DNA of 64,000 bases, taken from the NCBI RefSeq assembly GCF_963675165.1, contig NC_087384.1, positions 5,325,182 through 5,389,181 of the forward strand, read 5' to 3'. Source of the DNA: Halichondria panicea (taxonomy: Eukaryota > Porifera > Demospongiae > Suberitida > Halichondriidae). The translations under genes were made by a program, and so were the position numbers. Of the stretch, positions 33,036-43,982 are shown one piece after another (position 1 is the stretch's first letter; every line of letters begins with the position of its first letter). Below the pieces are notes generated by a model. It was not told the DNA's origin and searched no databases. It saw only the letters and a program-made list of their open reading frames with translations.

Positions 33036-33803
33036 ATGGAGGATGATGACACTGCTAAAATTGGAAAACTACTCGAGCGTGAGTATGGAGAGCCACATCC
33101 ACAAGATCTACACATTGAATACTTTTTTCTCCTACTTGGAAAAGAAATCCTTGACAAACGAATCGAAATCATCGCTGAACTAAACAAAATTGACGGCGTA
33201 AATGTATGGGGAAACCTCCAGAAGGAATGGCCGGAACTAGTGTTTAGTCAAGTGAAATGTCCTAAGATATCACTACTTGAGACAGAGCGCCAACGAGAGG
33301 AGAGGCTCAATCAGGTAATTCGAATGCCACTGCTAGTTCGATATACTGACTCCCAAAACCCACCACGTATCATTGTCAGCCGTGCTTGCAAGTACAAAAC
33401 AGAAGTGGTTAAGCAAAGCTTGAGTACTCCCGAGATAGAAAGCATTCTCAAAACAGCTAGCAGCGAGCACTTGGATTGCTTCTATCTTATGATAAAACTC
33501 CGTAATATTCCACCAACAGTCGCAATGCCCCTGAGCATCAATCTTGCAACACATATCACTGGAGATTGGAAGGTAGTGGAACCAGTGACCGCTTTTTATC
33601 TCACATTTATTGGCCATTTCCCTAAAAAACGTTTTGAAACAGAGCGCGAGAGAGAGTGGCGACTGAACAAAGAAGTCCGAGCACCTCTAAAGGAATACCT
33701 GGAAGGCCTGTTTATAAAGGAGTTTCAGGCCCAGGATGAACCTCTGCCAGAGAAACTTGTTAGCGTCGTGTTCACACGTGTTTGCACGTACACAAATATG
33801 TAG
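33036..33803 (+). CDS. two-domain array protein, subtype 2 (intact)
   Basis: Intronless, 255 aa, ATG start (MEDDDTAKIGKLLEREYG). Domain 1: HIEYFFLLLGKEIL, VWGNLQKEWPELVF, ETERQREERLN, VIRMPLL, IIVSRACKYK. Domain 2: TPEIESILK, EHLDCFYLMIK, ITGDWKVVE, ETEREREWRLN, KEVRAPL, VVFTRVCTYT. The last motif has Val for the usual Ala (TRVCTY), as does the gene at 39010. Very close to the frameshifted copy at 26993. Function unknown. Confidence 0.85.
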   Translation: MEDDDTAKIGKLLEREYGEPHPQDLHIEYFFLLLGKEILDKRIEIIAELNKIDGVNVWGNLQKEWPELVFSQVKCPKISLLETERQREERLNQVIRMPLLVRYTDSQNPPRIIVSRACKYKTEVVKQSLSTPEIESILKTASSEHLDCFYLMIKLRNIPPTVAMPLSINLATHITGDWKVVEPVTAFYLTFIGHFPKKRFETEREREWRLNKEVRAPLKEYLEGLFIKEFQAQDEPLPEKLVSVVFTRVCTYTNM

Positions 33804-35732
33804 TTATAGGAGTTACAGGCATATATAGTACCAGGAGTACATGATAGTACGTATCAGTATATTATAATTATAGACACCAATCAAGCTAGTTCAGCACTGC
33901 ATGCATGTGTGACATAATTGCTATTCTTGTATCAATCATTTCAAATTATTTATAGAAACTATACTAGAAATGCTAACCCTCGGCTGTTGACATGAATTAA
34001 CCAAAAGAGTACGTTACACACATGTATACAATAATGAGTATGGGAACTGGCTAGGCATACATCAAGAGCAATAAAATTAATATTATAGACTAGAGGAATT
34101 TTTGTAAACGGAGTTTTAGACTGAACTAGGATCACATCACAGCAAAGTCAGCAAAGAAGCCTGGAGCTAGTATAAGCAAAGAAGCAACATCCACAATCGT
34201 AATTCTAGCTTTCTACTCTAACTTTATTAGAGTCACTTTAGTATCTCTTTCATTGTTCCTGGTACGGATCACTTCAGTTGCAAATACCGTACCCTGATAA
34301 TTAATGCTTGGAAATAATAGATGTCTAAAGGGAATAATATAGACAGCAATGTCCATTTTGGGTAAAGATCATTACATTAAGTTTTGCATAACGACGTTCT
34401 GATGGCAAAAATGGTGAAGGTGAATATTATATCAGCAAGATAACAATGAGATAACACAGCACACAACTGACATATTTTGTGTGCTGTGTTTATGTCCACG
34501 TCTTAATTTTGTCTATAATTATTATGTCACTTTTTTGGGGAATAATCTGAGAATAATAGGCACATTTTTCAAGAATTAAAGAATAGAATATAAATAGCAG
34601 CATAATTTATCAGGGCCTGATAGATGGTTATTTTCGAGGGACTAAATTTTTTCGCGAATTGCTCAAACTAAACATTTTGCCCCGGCCATTTCATTTTCAA
34701 GGATAGAGGTTCAAATGACCATACCGTACCCCCTAACAGTAGACAGGTTTTTCAATACCGGAATGATTCCCAACATTTCAGAGAACCTAAATTTTCAAGG
34801 TTTAAGGTTTGAGGTCCGAGAAAATTTAGTAAGTACCTCGAAAATAACCCGCTATAATTTATGGTACGTACATCTACCTCGAATAAAGGCCTATAATTAT
34901 AGCTAGCCATGCAGCCAATGTGTAAATTCAAGCTTCTTAGCTTTAGCTCGCTTTTATTAGACAACGAAGCAAAATCATGATGCCTCGGTGGAGTTGCCAA
35001 AGCTACAAATGTACAAAACATAAAGCAACATAAAGCTACTAATAGCTTTATACACATCATGAGATCAACATTAATTTTCTGTATGCAGAATCACAGGCCA
35101 GGGAAACTCAATGAGTGGGTAATGATCGACCATGAAAACGTATGCCAAAAGTTCAAGTCTGAACATTATAATGGCTGCATCAGCACAGCCTTGCAGCTCT
35201 CTTCTCACTCTTGAGCTACCAATAGCTAGCGTTCTAGTGCAGAGCTATAACTACTATAAGTAGAGTAATAACACTTTATGGACAAGTTTCGCTACGCACT
35301 CTTCTGAAAAGGCTGTAATGGCCGGCATTCCAAGTAAGCAAAACTAGGCATAACTCGAGAACCAAACATTATTTTGCAAATCCACGAATTAAAATCCATG
35401 AAAACATGACTAGAAGCCTATAGAAACTCTTACTTACACTTCATTGATCCTTGAGCAGCTGTATAGCAGTCTACACACACAGACACACTACCATATACCT
35501 CGCTTGCACATGCCCACCGAGGCATAACTAATTAAGTGTACTGTTTGTGGCATTCTATCAGGGACACAAACATTGATACAAGTTAAGATTTACTAATAAT
35601 TATAAAAGTGGCCGAGACATGCAGTGAGCATTTGAAATTCTTTGTGTGGGAGAGTTAATTATCCTAAATTATTATGAATATACATACAGTACGTGCACGT
35701 TCAGACAAGCATACAATAGTTTGCTATATAGT
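33804..35732. other. intergenic array spacer
   Basis: No gene. Contains a dispersed unit (33955-34310, as at 27950 and 28730), the element at 34617-34740 (sister of 29440-29575), and 34970-35530, which is a copy of 640-1400. The open frames here are not conserved between the copies. Confidence 0.55.
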
Positions 35733-35761
35733 TGCATGCACCAGATGTTGCATGTGACTAA
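35733..35761 (+). promoter_or_regulatory. conserved upstream motif copy
   Basis: TGCATGCACCAGATGTTGCA then TGTGACTAA, in the same place relative to the 35966 pseudogene as 19148 is to the 19392 gene. Confidence 0.45.
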
Positions 35762-35965
35762 ATATACTAATGACGTATCAACACAATAATAAATATTCAC
35801 TCAGACAAGGACTGCTACTTATATAACCACACATCTCTGCCATGCATGCAGTATAATTACTGTTGAGAAAGTTTAACTTCACACTTAAATAGTCACAGAC
35901 AACTTCTCACTATACTTAGCCAGGATACACACCAGCCTATACTCCACGAAAAACCCAAGCAAATT

Positions 35966-36858
35966 GTGCATAGAAAGGCAACTCCGAATCTACCCTATGA
36001 TGTTAAAGCTGAAATTATTGGAAGAAAACTCCAGGCAGAATATGGTGAGAAAGATCCCAACACTCCAATAAACTACTTCATGATTCTGTTGGGCAGACAG
36101 ATATCGGAAAAGCTAAACGACCCTGAGCGAGAATTTGCAGCAAGCCTTGAGAAACTTGGAATGAACGTTTGGAGGATAATCGATGATGGCTGGATGGCAC
36201 AAAAATTGCTCTTCATCAAGTATGATGATCGATTCAGTGATGAGCGTGAAAGAGAGTATGCAGTGAATGTGAAGGTTCGTGAAGACTTGAAGCAAACGTA
36301 CAAGCGTTTAGTTGATAACACTGAGGTGTTAGTCATCACAGACGTTCAAATCATCCTCACTCGAGCTTGCTTGTACTACAAAGAGGATGGCCAATCCCAG
36401 CAACAATCAGATCCACCAGATCAACGGGATCAACGGGATCAAAAGCTACTTCTTATAACTACCAACGAAATCGGAAGTATCCTTAAAAACAAATACTCAA
36501 CTCAAGTACAAGTAGGAGACACTCCGATTGACTACTTCTATCTCTTCATTCAAGTGGAAGAGAATGAAAACCCTAAAAAGGTGCATGAGACTGCCTCATC
36601 AATCCTGAAAGATCTGCCAGGAGAGTGGAGAATTCTCGATGAAGCGAACTGGCCAGAAGTTTACTTAGGCCATTACCCCAAGACATCGGGATTCATGACT
36701 GAGAGAGAAAGAGAAATGAGTTTGAACGAAAAAGTCTGAGAGCCTCTCATTGAGAAAATGCAATCAAAGATCAGGAAAATGCTCACAGAAGCAGATGAAG
36801 CGAGGCTAAAGTTCACGTTATAATCACACGTGCCTGTGACTATAACAAAAATTGTTAG
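35966..36858 (+). pseudogene. array protein, subtype 3, multiply broken
   Basis: A close copy of the gene at 19392 with three lesions. The start ATG (CATGGCAGCAACT there) is replaced by CATAGAAAGGCAACT, so no ATG begins the frame. CGA is changed to TGA at 36737, cutting the protein after NEKV, before the last half-domain. An 8-base deletion near 36808 shifts the frame of the remainder, although ITRACDYN-type codons can still be read there in another frame. The DQP linker is present with changed repeats. A dead duplicate. Confidence 0.85.
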
Positions 36859-38878
36859 TGTAGTAAACAGATTCAACGTTTATATATATAGCTATAGCAG
36901 AGGAGAGCACTGTATATACTATTACCTATAATGTCATACATGCACAAGATATATCTACTTTCACATGTAGCGCTTTTTTTAGTACGCACGTGTAATTATT
37001 AATCATGCAGAAGTGAATAAATTATACTTAATGTACAGTGTAAACCCTGAGGCACTGTGCATTAATTGATATATGTCCCATCTGATTGGCTGACTGGTTG
37101 CTATGCATCAAGCTTGCATGAGTACCACATAGCAACACTATTCAAACAAGAAGACAACTAGGAAAAGAGAGTTCGTCCACACCAGGGCTCCTGTCCACAC
37201 TCAAAGCCTTGCGAATAATATTTTGCAAGCCTATGATTCTGGTGCTCTTGAATCTTTAATTACGAAGGGAAAAGTGTAATATGCTATTTAATGTACGTGT
37301 CACATGACCACTTTTGTGCACTGCCATTGGCTAGTGGTCACGTGACAGCACTATAATTATAGGCACTTGGTGAATTGTGCATTCTACATGTTATAAGTAC
37401 ATGTAGCAACGATATTTTGTGTGGGTGGTGGAAATCCTATATTATATATATACATGTACGCACAAAAAACGTTAAGCAATTGTACGTACAAATGTTACAG
37501 TAGTTAACACAGAACGGAATTTGCATGTGATTAAAGATATTCGATCAAATTTATAAGCAACGAATAGTAACTGCATGTGTATTGGGATAGAACACAACAA
37601 CATCTGCCGGTAATGTGGAAATAACATTATTAGTTAGCATAATTGTGACAAAGGTGCATAAGTGTGTTTACATAAGGTGTTTTGACCGTTTGTGATTGTT
37701 TTTGTTGCATTTGGTAATAATTGTAAGTACATGTAAGTTATACATATAATAACATAAATTATGACTCTATATGAAAAAAGACCGAATAGCATCAAAGTAA
37801 GGCCTGTCTCAGAATCAAGTGATTACGCCTATATCAAGCCAAAATACACCTTAGGCCTCAGCTCAGAATAGTGGCAGCCTATGCAGCTGCCACCACTCAG
37901 ACACCACATGCACATACAAAGCTCAATGTACTGTAATATATTAATTTATACATACAGGGTGTTAAATTGTTTACCTGTATGTATATGTGTGTGTGTCGCC
38001 AAAAGTCTAGGAACCAAATGTACAAAGGTACACGGGTCATTAAACAGGCATCTCAACATTGTGGCCAATGTTTGCTTATCCACTTACATTGTAGATGGTC
38101 ATGGAATATTGGGCATTTGAAATTTGAATGTTTGAATGAGTCAGCAGGAAGTCTAGTGCTAGTGTTGTGAATACAGTAAACACTCACAGTGAAAGTGACC
38201 GTACAATAAACAACGAACAATAAGCTGTAACTACCTCAATGTCTTACAGTTTAGTTAACACACTGTCGGGGTGTGTGCATGTATAAAGACTGAATAGCTA
38301 TATCATCAGTTATACATAATATAGAACCGATGTACACAGTGAGTGACACTGTACAGGACGTACAACATTATCATAATTGGTACCGGTAAACATATTTAGA
38401 GTAATCATTCAGAATCTGCACTTATAGCTAGAGCATTAGTCAATACACACACATTGTCAATACAATCTGTATCGAATAGTCTATAGCCACAGACATGTTG
38501 TGTGAGCAATGAAACAATAGAAGGTATTTACTATACAAATACAAGCAACTATGTATACAGAAACTGTACATTACCTGGATGTACATGCATCGCCACAAAA
38601 CATGCTATACACACATGTACACGTATCCGTTGAGGAAGGCAGTGACTTACTGTACACCTGTTTACTAAACAGAAACCCTGTTAAGTGAAGCCTATGGTAA
38701 TGAGCAGCCCGATATGCAAGAACATTACTTAATTGGCAACTGCGTACTACCAAGGATGTCGAATACGATTAGTAATAAGATCATGTGATAATGTTAACTA
38801 TTGTCGCCAAAAGTCTAGAACAGTAAATGAATAAGGCAATGTCCACAGTATTCATAAGTAATGGCTTGTAATGCTTGG
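36859..38878. repeat. duplicated spacer, copies of two earlier blocks
   Basis: 36859-37440 matches the 3' flank of the 19392 gene plus 22530-22760, missing 1.8 kb between. 37500-38300 is a third copy of the 24817-26600/31389-32300 spacer and includes an orphan upstream motif at 37507-37533. 38300-38760 matches 7000-7450. No gene. Confidence 0.7.
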
Positions 38879-38884
38879 CACGTG
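38879..38884 (+). promoter_or_regulatory. E-box of the 39010 gene
   Basis: CACGTG followed by ATGATGTTGACATAA, aligning with the E-box block of the other subtype-2 genes; the TATA part is weaker here. Confidence 0.45.
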
Positions 38885-39009
38885 ATGATGTTGACATAAC
38901 AGTTGAACAAACAAATAGCAACCTACATATAGCTAGCTGCTGACTACACCGAAGTAACTCAAACCAAGAAAATTAATAGCTATAGTCTATAGGTGTTTTA
39001 TCTAATAAC

Positions 39010-39771
39010 ATGGCAGATAGAGTTGGAGCAATACTGGAGGAAAAGTACGGTCCGCCACATTCACAGGATCTACACATTGAATACTTTTTCTTACTGCTTG
39101 GAAGTGAAATTATTGACAAACGAGGTGCTATCATGGACGAACTAAACAAAGCAGGCAAATGGGAAAACCTCGAGAATGAATGTCCTGAACTGATATTTAG
39201 CACAGGGACATTTCCTAAGAATTCACTAACTGAGACAGAGCGCCAACGAGAGGAGAGACTCAATCAGATTATTCGAATGCCGCTGCTATCTCAACTGGCT
39301 GTCCCTAACAACCCGAGCAACCCACCACGTATCATCATCAGCCGTGCTTGCAAGTACAAAACAGAAGTGGTTAAGCACAGCTTGAGTACTCCCGAGATAG
39401 AAAGCATTCTCAAAACCCCTAGCAATGAGCACTTGGATTATTTCTATCTTATGATTAAACTGCTTAACATTCCATCAACAGTTGCACCACCCTCAAGAAT
39501 TATTATTGAAACACTTATTGCTGGGAATTGGAGGATAGTGGAACCAGTGACGGCTTGGCAACTCACAACATTTATCGGGTTTTTCCCCAAATTGAAACCT
39601 TTTGAAACAGAACGTGAAAGAGAGTGGCGACTGAACCAAGAAGTTCGAGAACCTCTCAAGGAAAATCTGAAAGACCTACTTACACAGCAGTTTCAGGCAC
39701 AGGGCCTATTTCTACCAGATAAACTTGTTAGTATTGTGCTCACACGTGTTTGCACATACACAAAAATGTAG
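39010..39771 (+). CDS. two-domain array protein, subtype 2 (intact)
   Basis: Intronless, 253 aa, ATG start (MADRVGAILEEKYG). Domain 1: HIEYFFLLLGSEII, WENLENECPELIF, ETERQREERLN, IIRMPLL, IIISRACKYK. Domain 2: TPEIESILK, EHLDYFYLMIK, IAGNWRIVE, ETEREREWRLN, EVREPL, VLTRVCTYT. The last intact member at the right edge of the array. No signal peptide. Function unknown. Confidence 0.85.
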   Translation: MADRVGAILEEKYGPPHSQDLHIEYFFLLLGSEIIDKRGAIMDELNKAGKWENLENECPELIFSTGTFPKNSLTETERQREERLNQIIRMPLLSQLAVPNNPSNPPRIIISRACKYKTEVVKHSLSTPEIESILKTPSNEHLDYFYLMIKLLNIPSTVAPPSRIIIETLIAGNWRIVEPVTAWQLTTFIGFFPKLKPFETEREREWRLNQEVREPLKENLKDLLTQQFQAQGLFLPDKLVSIVLTRVCTYTKM

Positions 39772-41573
39772 ATTGCATAATATATACACCAGCAAAGAGT
39801 TCAAGAATTAGATGAACGGACACCCCCTAGTTCAGCACTGTAGACATAATGGTTATTTTCGTATCAATCACTCCAAATAGTTTATAATGATTACTAAGCT
39901 AGACTAGTGTTTGTGTGCAATGAGGTGAAGAAAATCATTTGCCTTAACTGCATGCTCCTATTAGTTACAAAAAGTCACGCATACAGTAGTAGCAATTCAA
40001 TACTCAAGCGCACTTAGCATGCAACTATTAGTACCGTATAGCGGGTATATTTCGAGGGTATAAATTTTCGCGGATGGACCTCTACAAAGGATTTCGCGGA
40101 TTTTATTTTCGTGGTCTGAGTTCCAGTCTTTTGGCGCATGCGCACATCAACATGCAGCTGTACCTCCACACCGTTAGCCTCGAATCCAGGCATAGCCTGT
40201 ATAAAATAATAGAATCGGTGAGGCACTATGTCCTCCACCTCTAGCAGAACGTTTGCTGTGCAGGCCATGGTCAGGGGATACAGTAGACGTAGAGCAAGCT
40301 AGCTGGCTATACCGGTGTCCTTGTCTTTAGATTCCTTTTTCATTGTAGATAGGTGTGGTCAATAATACTGAACACGCCTACTATTCATAAATGTTCGAGG
40401 TACACACACTGTGCAGGCTCAATCCGCGAAAACCGCGAACATTTATACCCTCGAAATATACCCGCTATACGGTACATGTATATGCAACTATGTGATCATG
40501 CATGACTGTGCATTCAACAATGTGTAACGAAATTATAGTTATAATTCAAGAAGCTGCAAGCAAAGTAAGAACTGAATCCTGGCATAAAACGTTGAGTTAT
40601 ACTGCAATGTTTTGAGCAAACATCAAACATAATTATGCAAACTTGCGAGTACTAATGGCTTCGGAAAAAGCTATTTCTGTAGCATTATGGCAACATGATC
40701 ATGACTGTACAGTACCTACAAAATCTACACCTGTCCAGCTCGAATGGGATAATACACAAAATACCGTACTTAAGACTTATGTTATCTTGAACACCACCCA
40801 CCATTGATCATCCATATGAAACTAGAGCACTGAAGTGCTAACTCTCAGCTGTTGACATGAATAATAAAGATCTATAGCAACCAAAAGTGTTATACATTAC
40901 ATGTACATGCTAGCTAACAAGCAAACAGGAGCTACCTGCTAGAGGCATGCTGAGGTCGGAGTTTTAGTAGTGCATGAGACATATACATTGTGGACTAGGA
41001 TCACAGCCTGGAATCCAAGAATAATTATGGCTCCTGTGTATGTAACATAATTCTAGCTTTCTACTTTAGTGACCCTGTTCCATTGTTCCTGGTACAGATC
41101 AATTCAGCTGTAAATACGTACCTCGAATATAAAGGACGCGCGTATCTAGCTTGTAGCCTGCAGACAACGTGCAAGTTCAAGCTTCTTAGACAACAAAGCT
41201 TCAACATTATTAAACTAATAAACTAATAACTCCTATTGTGTAAAGGCTATCCATGCTGTAAATGTAGCGCTATGGAATCCAGGTAAGCAGGCTCAATATG
41301 TCACAAACAAACCAACGGACTACTATAACCCGTGGCCGCCTACGCGCCTCAGGTTAATTAAAGAAGTACTTGGTACATAAACTAACAGGACAACCGTACA
41401 ATCTACAATATCGGGTATACCTCGATATAACGTACAGGGTATTAATAGTAGCATCATAACATTGAACATACATGTTCCTATATCAGGAGTGCATATATAG
41501 CACTTTACTTATTGTACAGCCAAAAGTATATAGGTCTTAGTAAAAACTACATTAATGCCCAAACACCACCCAC
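39772..41573. other. intergenic with MITE and dispersed repeats
   Basis: No gene. Holds the MITE at 40034-40472, a dispersed unit at 40820-41120 (as at 27950), a copy of the 130-base unit at 41180-41300, and the GC-rich word CCCGTGGCCGCC(C/T)ACGCG at 41330. Confidence 0.55.
40034..40472. mobile_element. palindromic MITE, CCGTATAGCGGG family, with insert
   Basis: Same ends as 6277-6545 and TA flanks. The arms and inner sequence are near identical to that copy, but about 170 bases (from GGCATAGCCTG near 40189 to about 40355) interrupt it, so this is a MITE with a nested insertion. Confidence 0.8.
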
Positions 41574-41784
41574 CTGTATCACTGTGCTTACTAGTCTCCA
41601 GCCCTCCACTAGATTTGACCGACGCCACAAAGTTTGAGGTGAACCTCCTCCCGCTGGCGGGGGATAGCTGGTCAGGGGGGGCAATGGTGGCTATATCCGT
41701 GGTGAATATCTCATCATCTCCCTCGTAGAAATGACGAGTCACTTTGACTGGAGACAGAGTCCTGGTTGAGATGATCTGCTTGGG

Positions 41785-41839
<55 letters not shown>

Positions 41840-43560
41840 CGTGCGTGTGTGTGTGTGTGCAAGGTATATGGATCTATCTTAAAAAGAATTAAGGCTCTTG
41901 TGATAGTCTCCATATAATTATAGGCAAAGAGTTTTCAAGAAGAATCTAGAAACGAAAGGGGCTTTTCAATTAACTACATACTGTATTCTTTAAAGAACTT
42001 CCAGAGTGCGTAATTTAAGTTTTGTAAGAAAACGTAGTATGTTCATCATGACATACATGTAGCAAACACTATATGCATGTTAACCTGTCTCACCTCTGCA
42101 AGTGTTTGCTAGTAGAAAGCAACTCTAGGGCTTCTATTGTACGTACACATACGTAGTAAACTGACCTCCACTGATTGAGAGTGTGATGGACTGGAGTCGA
42201 GGGCTCTGACTGCCAACACTGACTCTGAGGAGGACTCAAGCTGTGTGTGTGCATGTGTGTGTGTGTGTGTGCATGTGCATGTGTGTGTGTGTGTGAGGGG
42301 GTATATACTGTAAGACTTAGTAATAGGAAGTACATGTAGAAAGACCATGAAACACTGTAATGGTAAAGAATCTTTATAAGTTGTGTAACATGATCATGTG
42401 ATTGTAGCCTATAAAATTATATCAGGAGTGCACTCGATCCTGATATATACATGCACAATGCACTGTATTGCCTCAAGTGGTAATAGGAATTACATGTAAG
42501 TAGAAGGACTTTGACACTCTATTGATATAAGCTGTGGATTTAACAGCTACATGTAGATCATGTATTAATGATTAGCCAAGGGTCCATAATAAGAGACAAA
42601 GCCTTGCATCGGAAAGTAACGTGACATCCTGTCTGAAACGCATGATCATTAATGTACATGTATGACAATTTGGCAATAACATTATTGCTGCCTTGAGGCA
42701 AGTGGCGGCTCCAGGCGCTCGGATTGGTCAGTTACAAAGCAGGAAGTTAAGTGATGCAAAGTAATGCTTCACTGATACTGATTACGGACTCTTATTATAG
42801 CCTATACACGCATGAGTGCAATTTACCAGCACATGTGCATTATGGTAAATTCTTTGCATACTAGAGCTAGTCATTGTACATATCCCACTAGCCTCGAAAC
42901 CTAGTGTTACACTATCAGAGAAAACTCAGCCTGGGGACGAGGCTAACACCCCACACACCCCCCCCACACACACACACCCACTCACCACTAGTGCAGTGGG
43001 TGATTGCTGGTGCTCACTGGTCACGGAGGGGGGTGGAGAGCCGCCATCAGACAGAGACAAAGAGTGGGTGTAGTCTGTTGTGTGGTAGCCAGTGGTATGA
43101 GGCAGCAAAGGACTGAAAGAAGATCAAAATTAATCACCTAAATGAGGGGAAGCTTTCAACATACAGGATTAAATAAACCGTGACAAAATGGTCACTCCCT
43201 ATTAATGACTTCACCAGACATACATCATCCGTAACATGCATAACCAATAATCATATATCTAGACAGGTTAGCTGAACATGTTCACCTTCGCGGGCTTGAC
43301 TCTAATCCGTCACTGCTCTGATCGTTACGGTATGTTCCCGAGTGATCTGAGGTATGGGAGTCATGGCGACCACCAATAGAGGTTAAACTATGATCAGATA
43401 GATGCGGTTCGCCACTTGACTTGTTCAGATTTCCTTGTATTAAGTTCACTCTGCTCCTGTTTAAAAGATAAAAATCGCTCCTTAATAAAGTTTACCTCAC
43501 GTACCTCTCCAACGGTGGAGCGACTTTGTATACAGCATATTTATCGATTGAAGAATCCAT
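41574..43560 (-). CDS. unrecognised multi-exon gene, 3' end not found
   Basis: Five exons in consistent phase: 43505-43560 (MDSSIDKYAVYKVAPPLE), 43286-43456, 42986-43112, 42166-42240, 41574-41778. The 211 codons are Ser/Thr/His-rich and probably disordered until the last exon, which has KVTRHFYEGDD, FTTDIATIAPPDQL and RRFTSNFVA. I do not recognise it. The last exon ends in phase 1 at a donor (CAG/GTGGGT) and no further exon is visible before the array, so the 3' end is missing or unrecognised. Exons 4 and 5 have a decayed copy at 1.4-2.0 kb. Divergent from the aldolase gene, with about 300 bases between. CA/TG repeats touch three of its splice sites. Confidence 0.6.
41785..41860. repeat. (GT)n microsatellite
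   Basis: About 75 bases of GT with GC interruptions. On the minus strand it forms a CA tract just upstream of the acceptor of the exon beginning at 41778. Confidence 0.95.
42241..42296. repeat. (TG)n microsatellite
   Basis: TG repeat with GCATG interruptions. Its minus-strand CACACACAG is itself the acceptor of the exon beginning at 42240. Confidence 0.95.
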
Positions 43561-43859
43561 TTTGCATCAAGCAGCATGCAAGAAACGTTTTGGGAAGAGG
43601 GTGTACGGAGCTTACATGGCCATGTGGCCTAGCTGTGTAGGAGTACAGAAGAGATGCTGACAAAGTAAAAATTAATAGTGGGTAAAGTTAATCTAATTAA
43701 CACGTCATGACATCCGGTTGCCCTGACAACTTCCGGGTAGCATTCAGGGTTGAAAACTTCACTTCCTTGATCCTGTGGACCCTCACAATCTGCTCGGAAC
43801 ATTAACAATTAACAGTCGACTGCTGCTTGCTTCTCTGCATCATAACATTATCAGACAAG
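43561..43859. promoter_or_regulatory. bidirectional promoter, X-box and ETS motifs
   Basis: Lies between the start of the minus-strand gene and the aldolase first exon. GTTGCCCTGACAAC at 43717-43730 fits the RFX X-box (GTNRCC, short spacer, RGYAAC). It runs directly into ACTTCCGGG (43729-43737), an ETS-type site. CACGTCATGAC at 43701 is CRE-like. The aldolase leader exon ends at 43859. No TATA box is evident. Confidence 0.5.
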
Positions 43860-43982
43860 GTGAGTAATTATTTTCGGGACAATGCTACTGTACTGGTAAA
43901 ATTTGCGAGAATATCTACAAACATCTTCATGCATGGCTGGCTGTCTCAATTTATTCTGTATTCTTTGTTCCCTAGAATCAAA

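Noticed and set aside
41509-42348. His/Thr-rich minus-strand frames
   Set aside because: The repeats of His-Thr come from (GT)n microsatellites; only the exon parts at 41574-41778 and 42166-42240 are credible.
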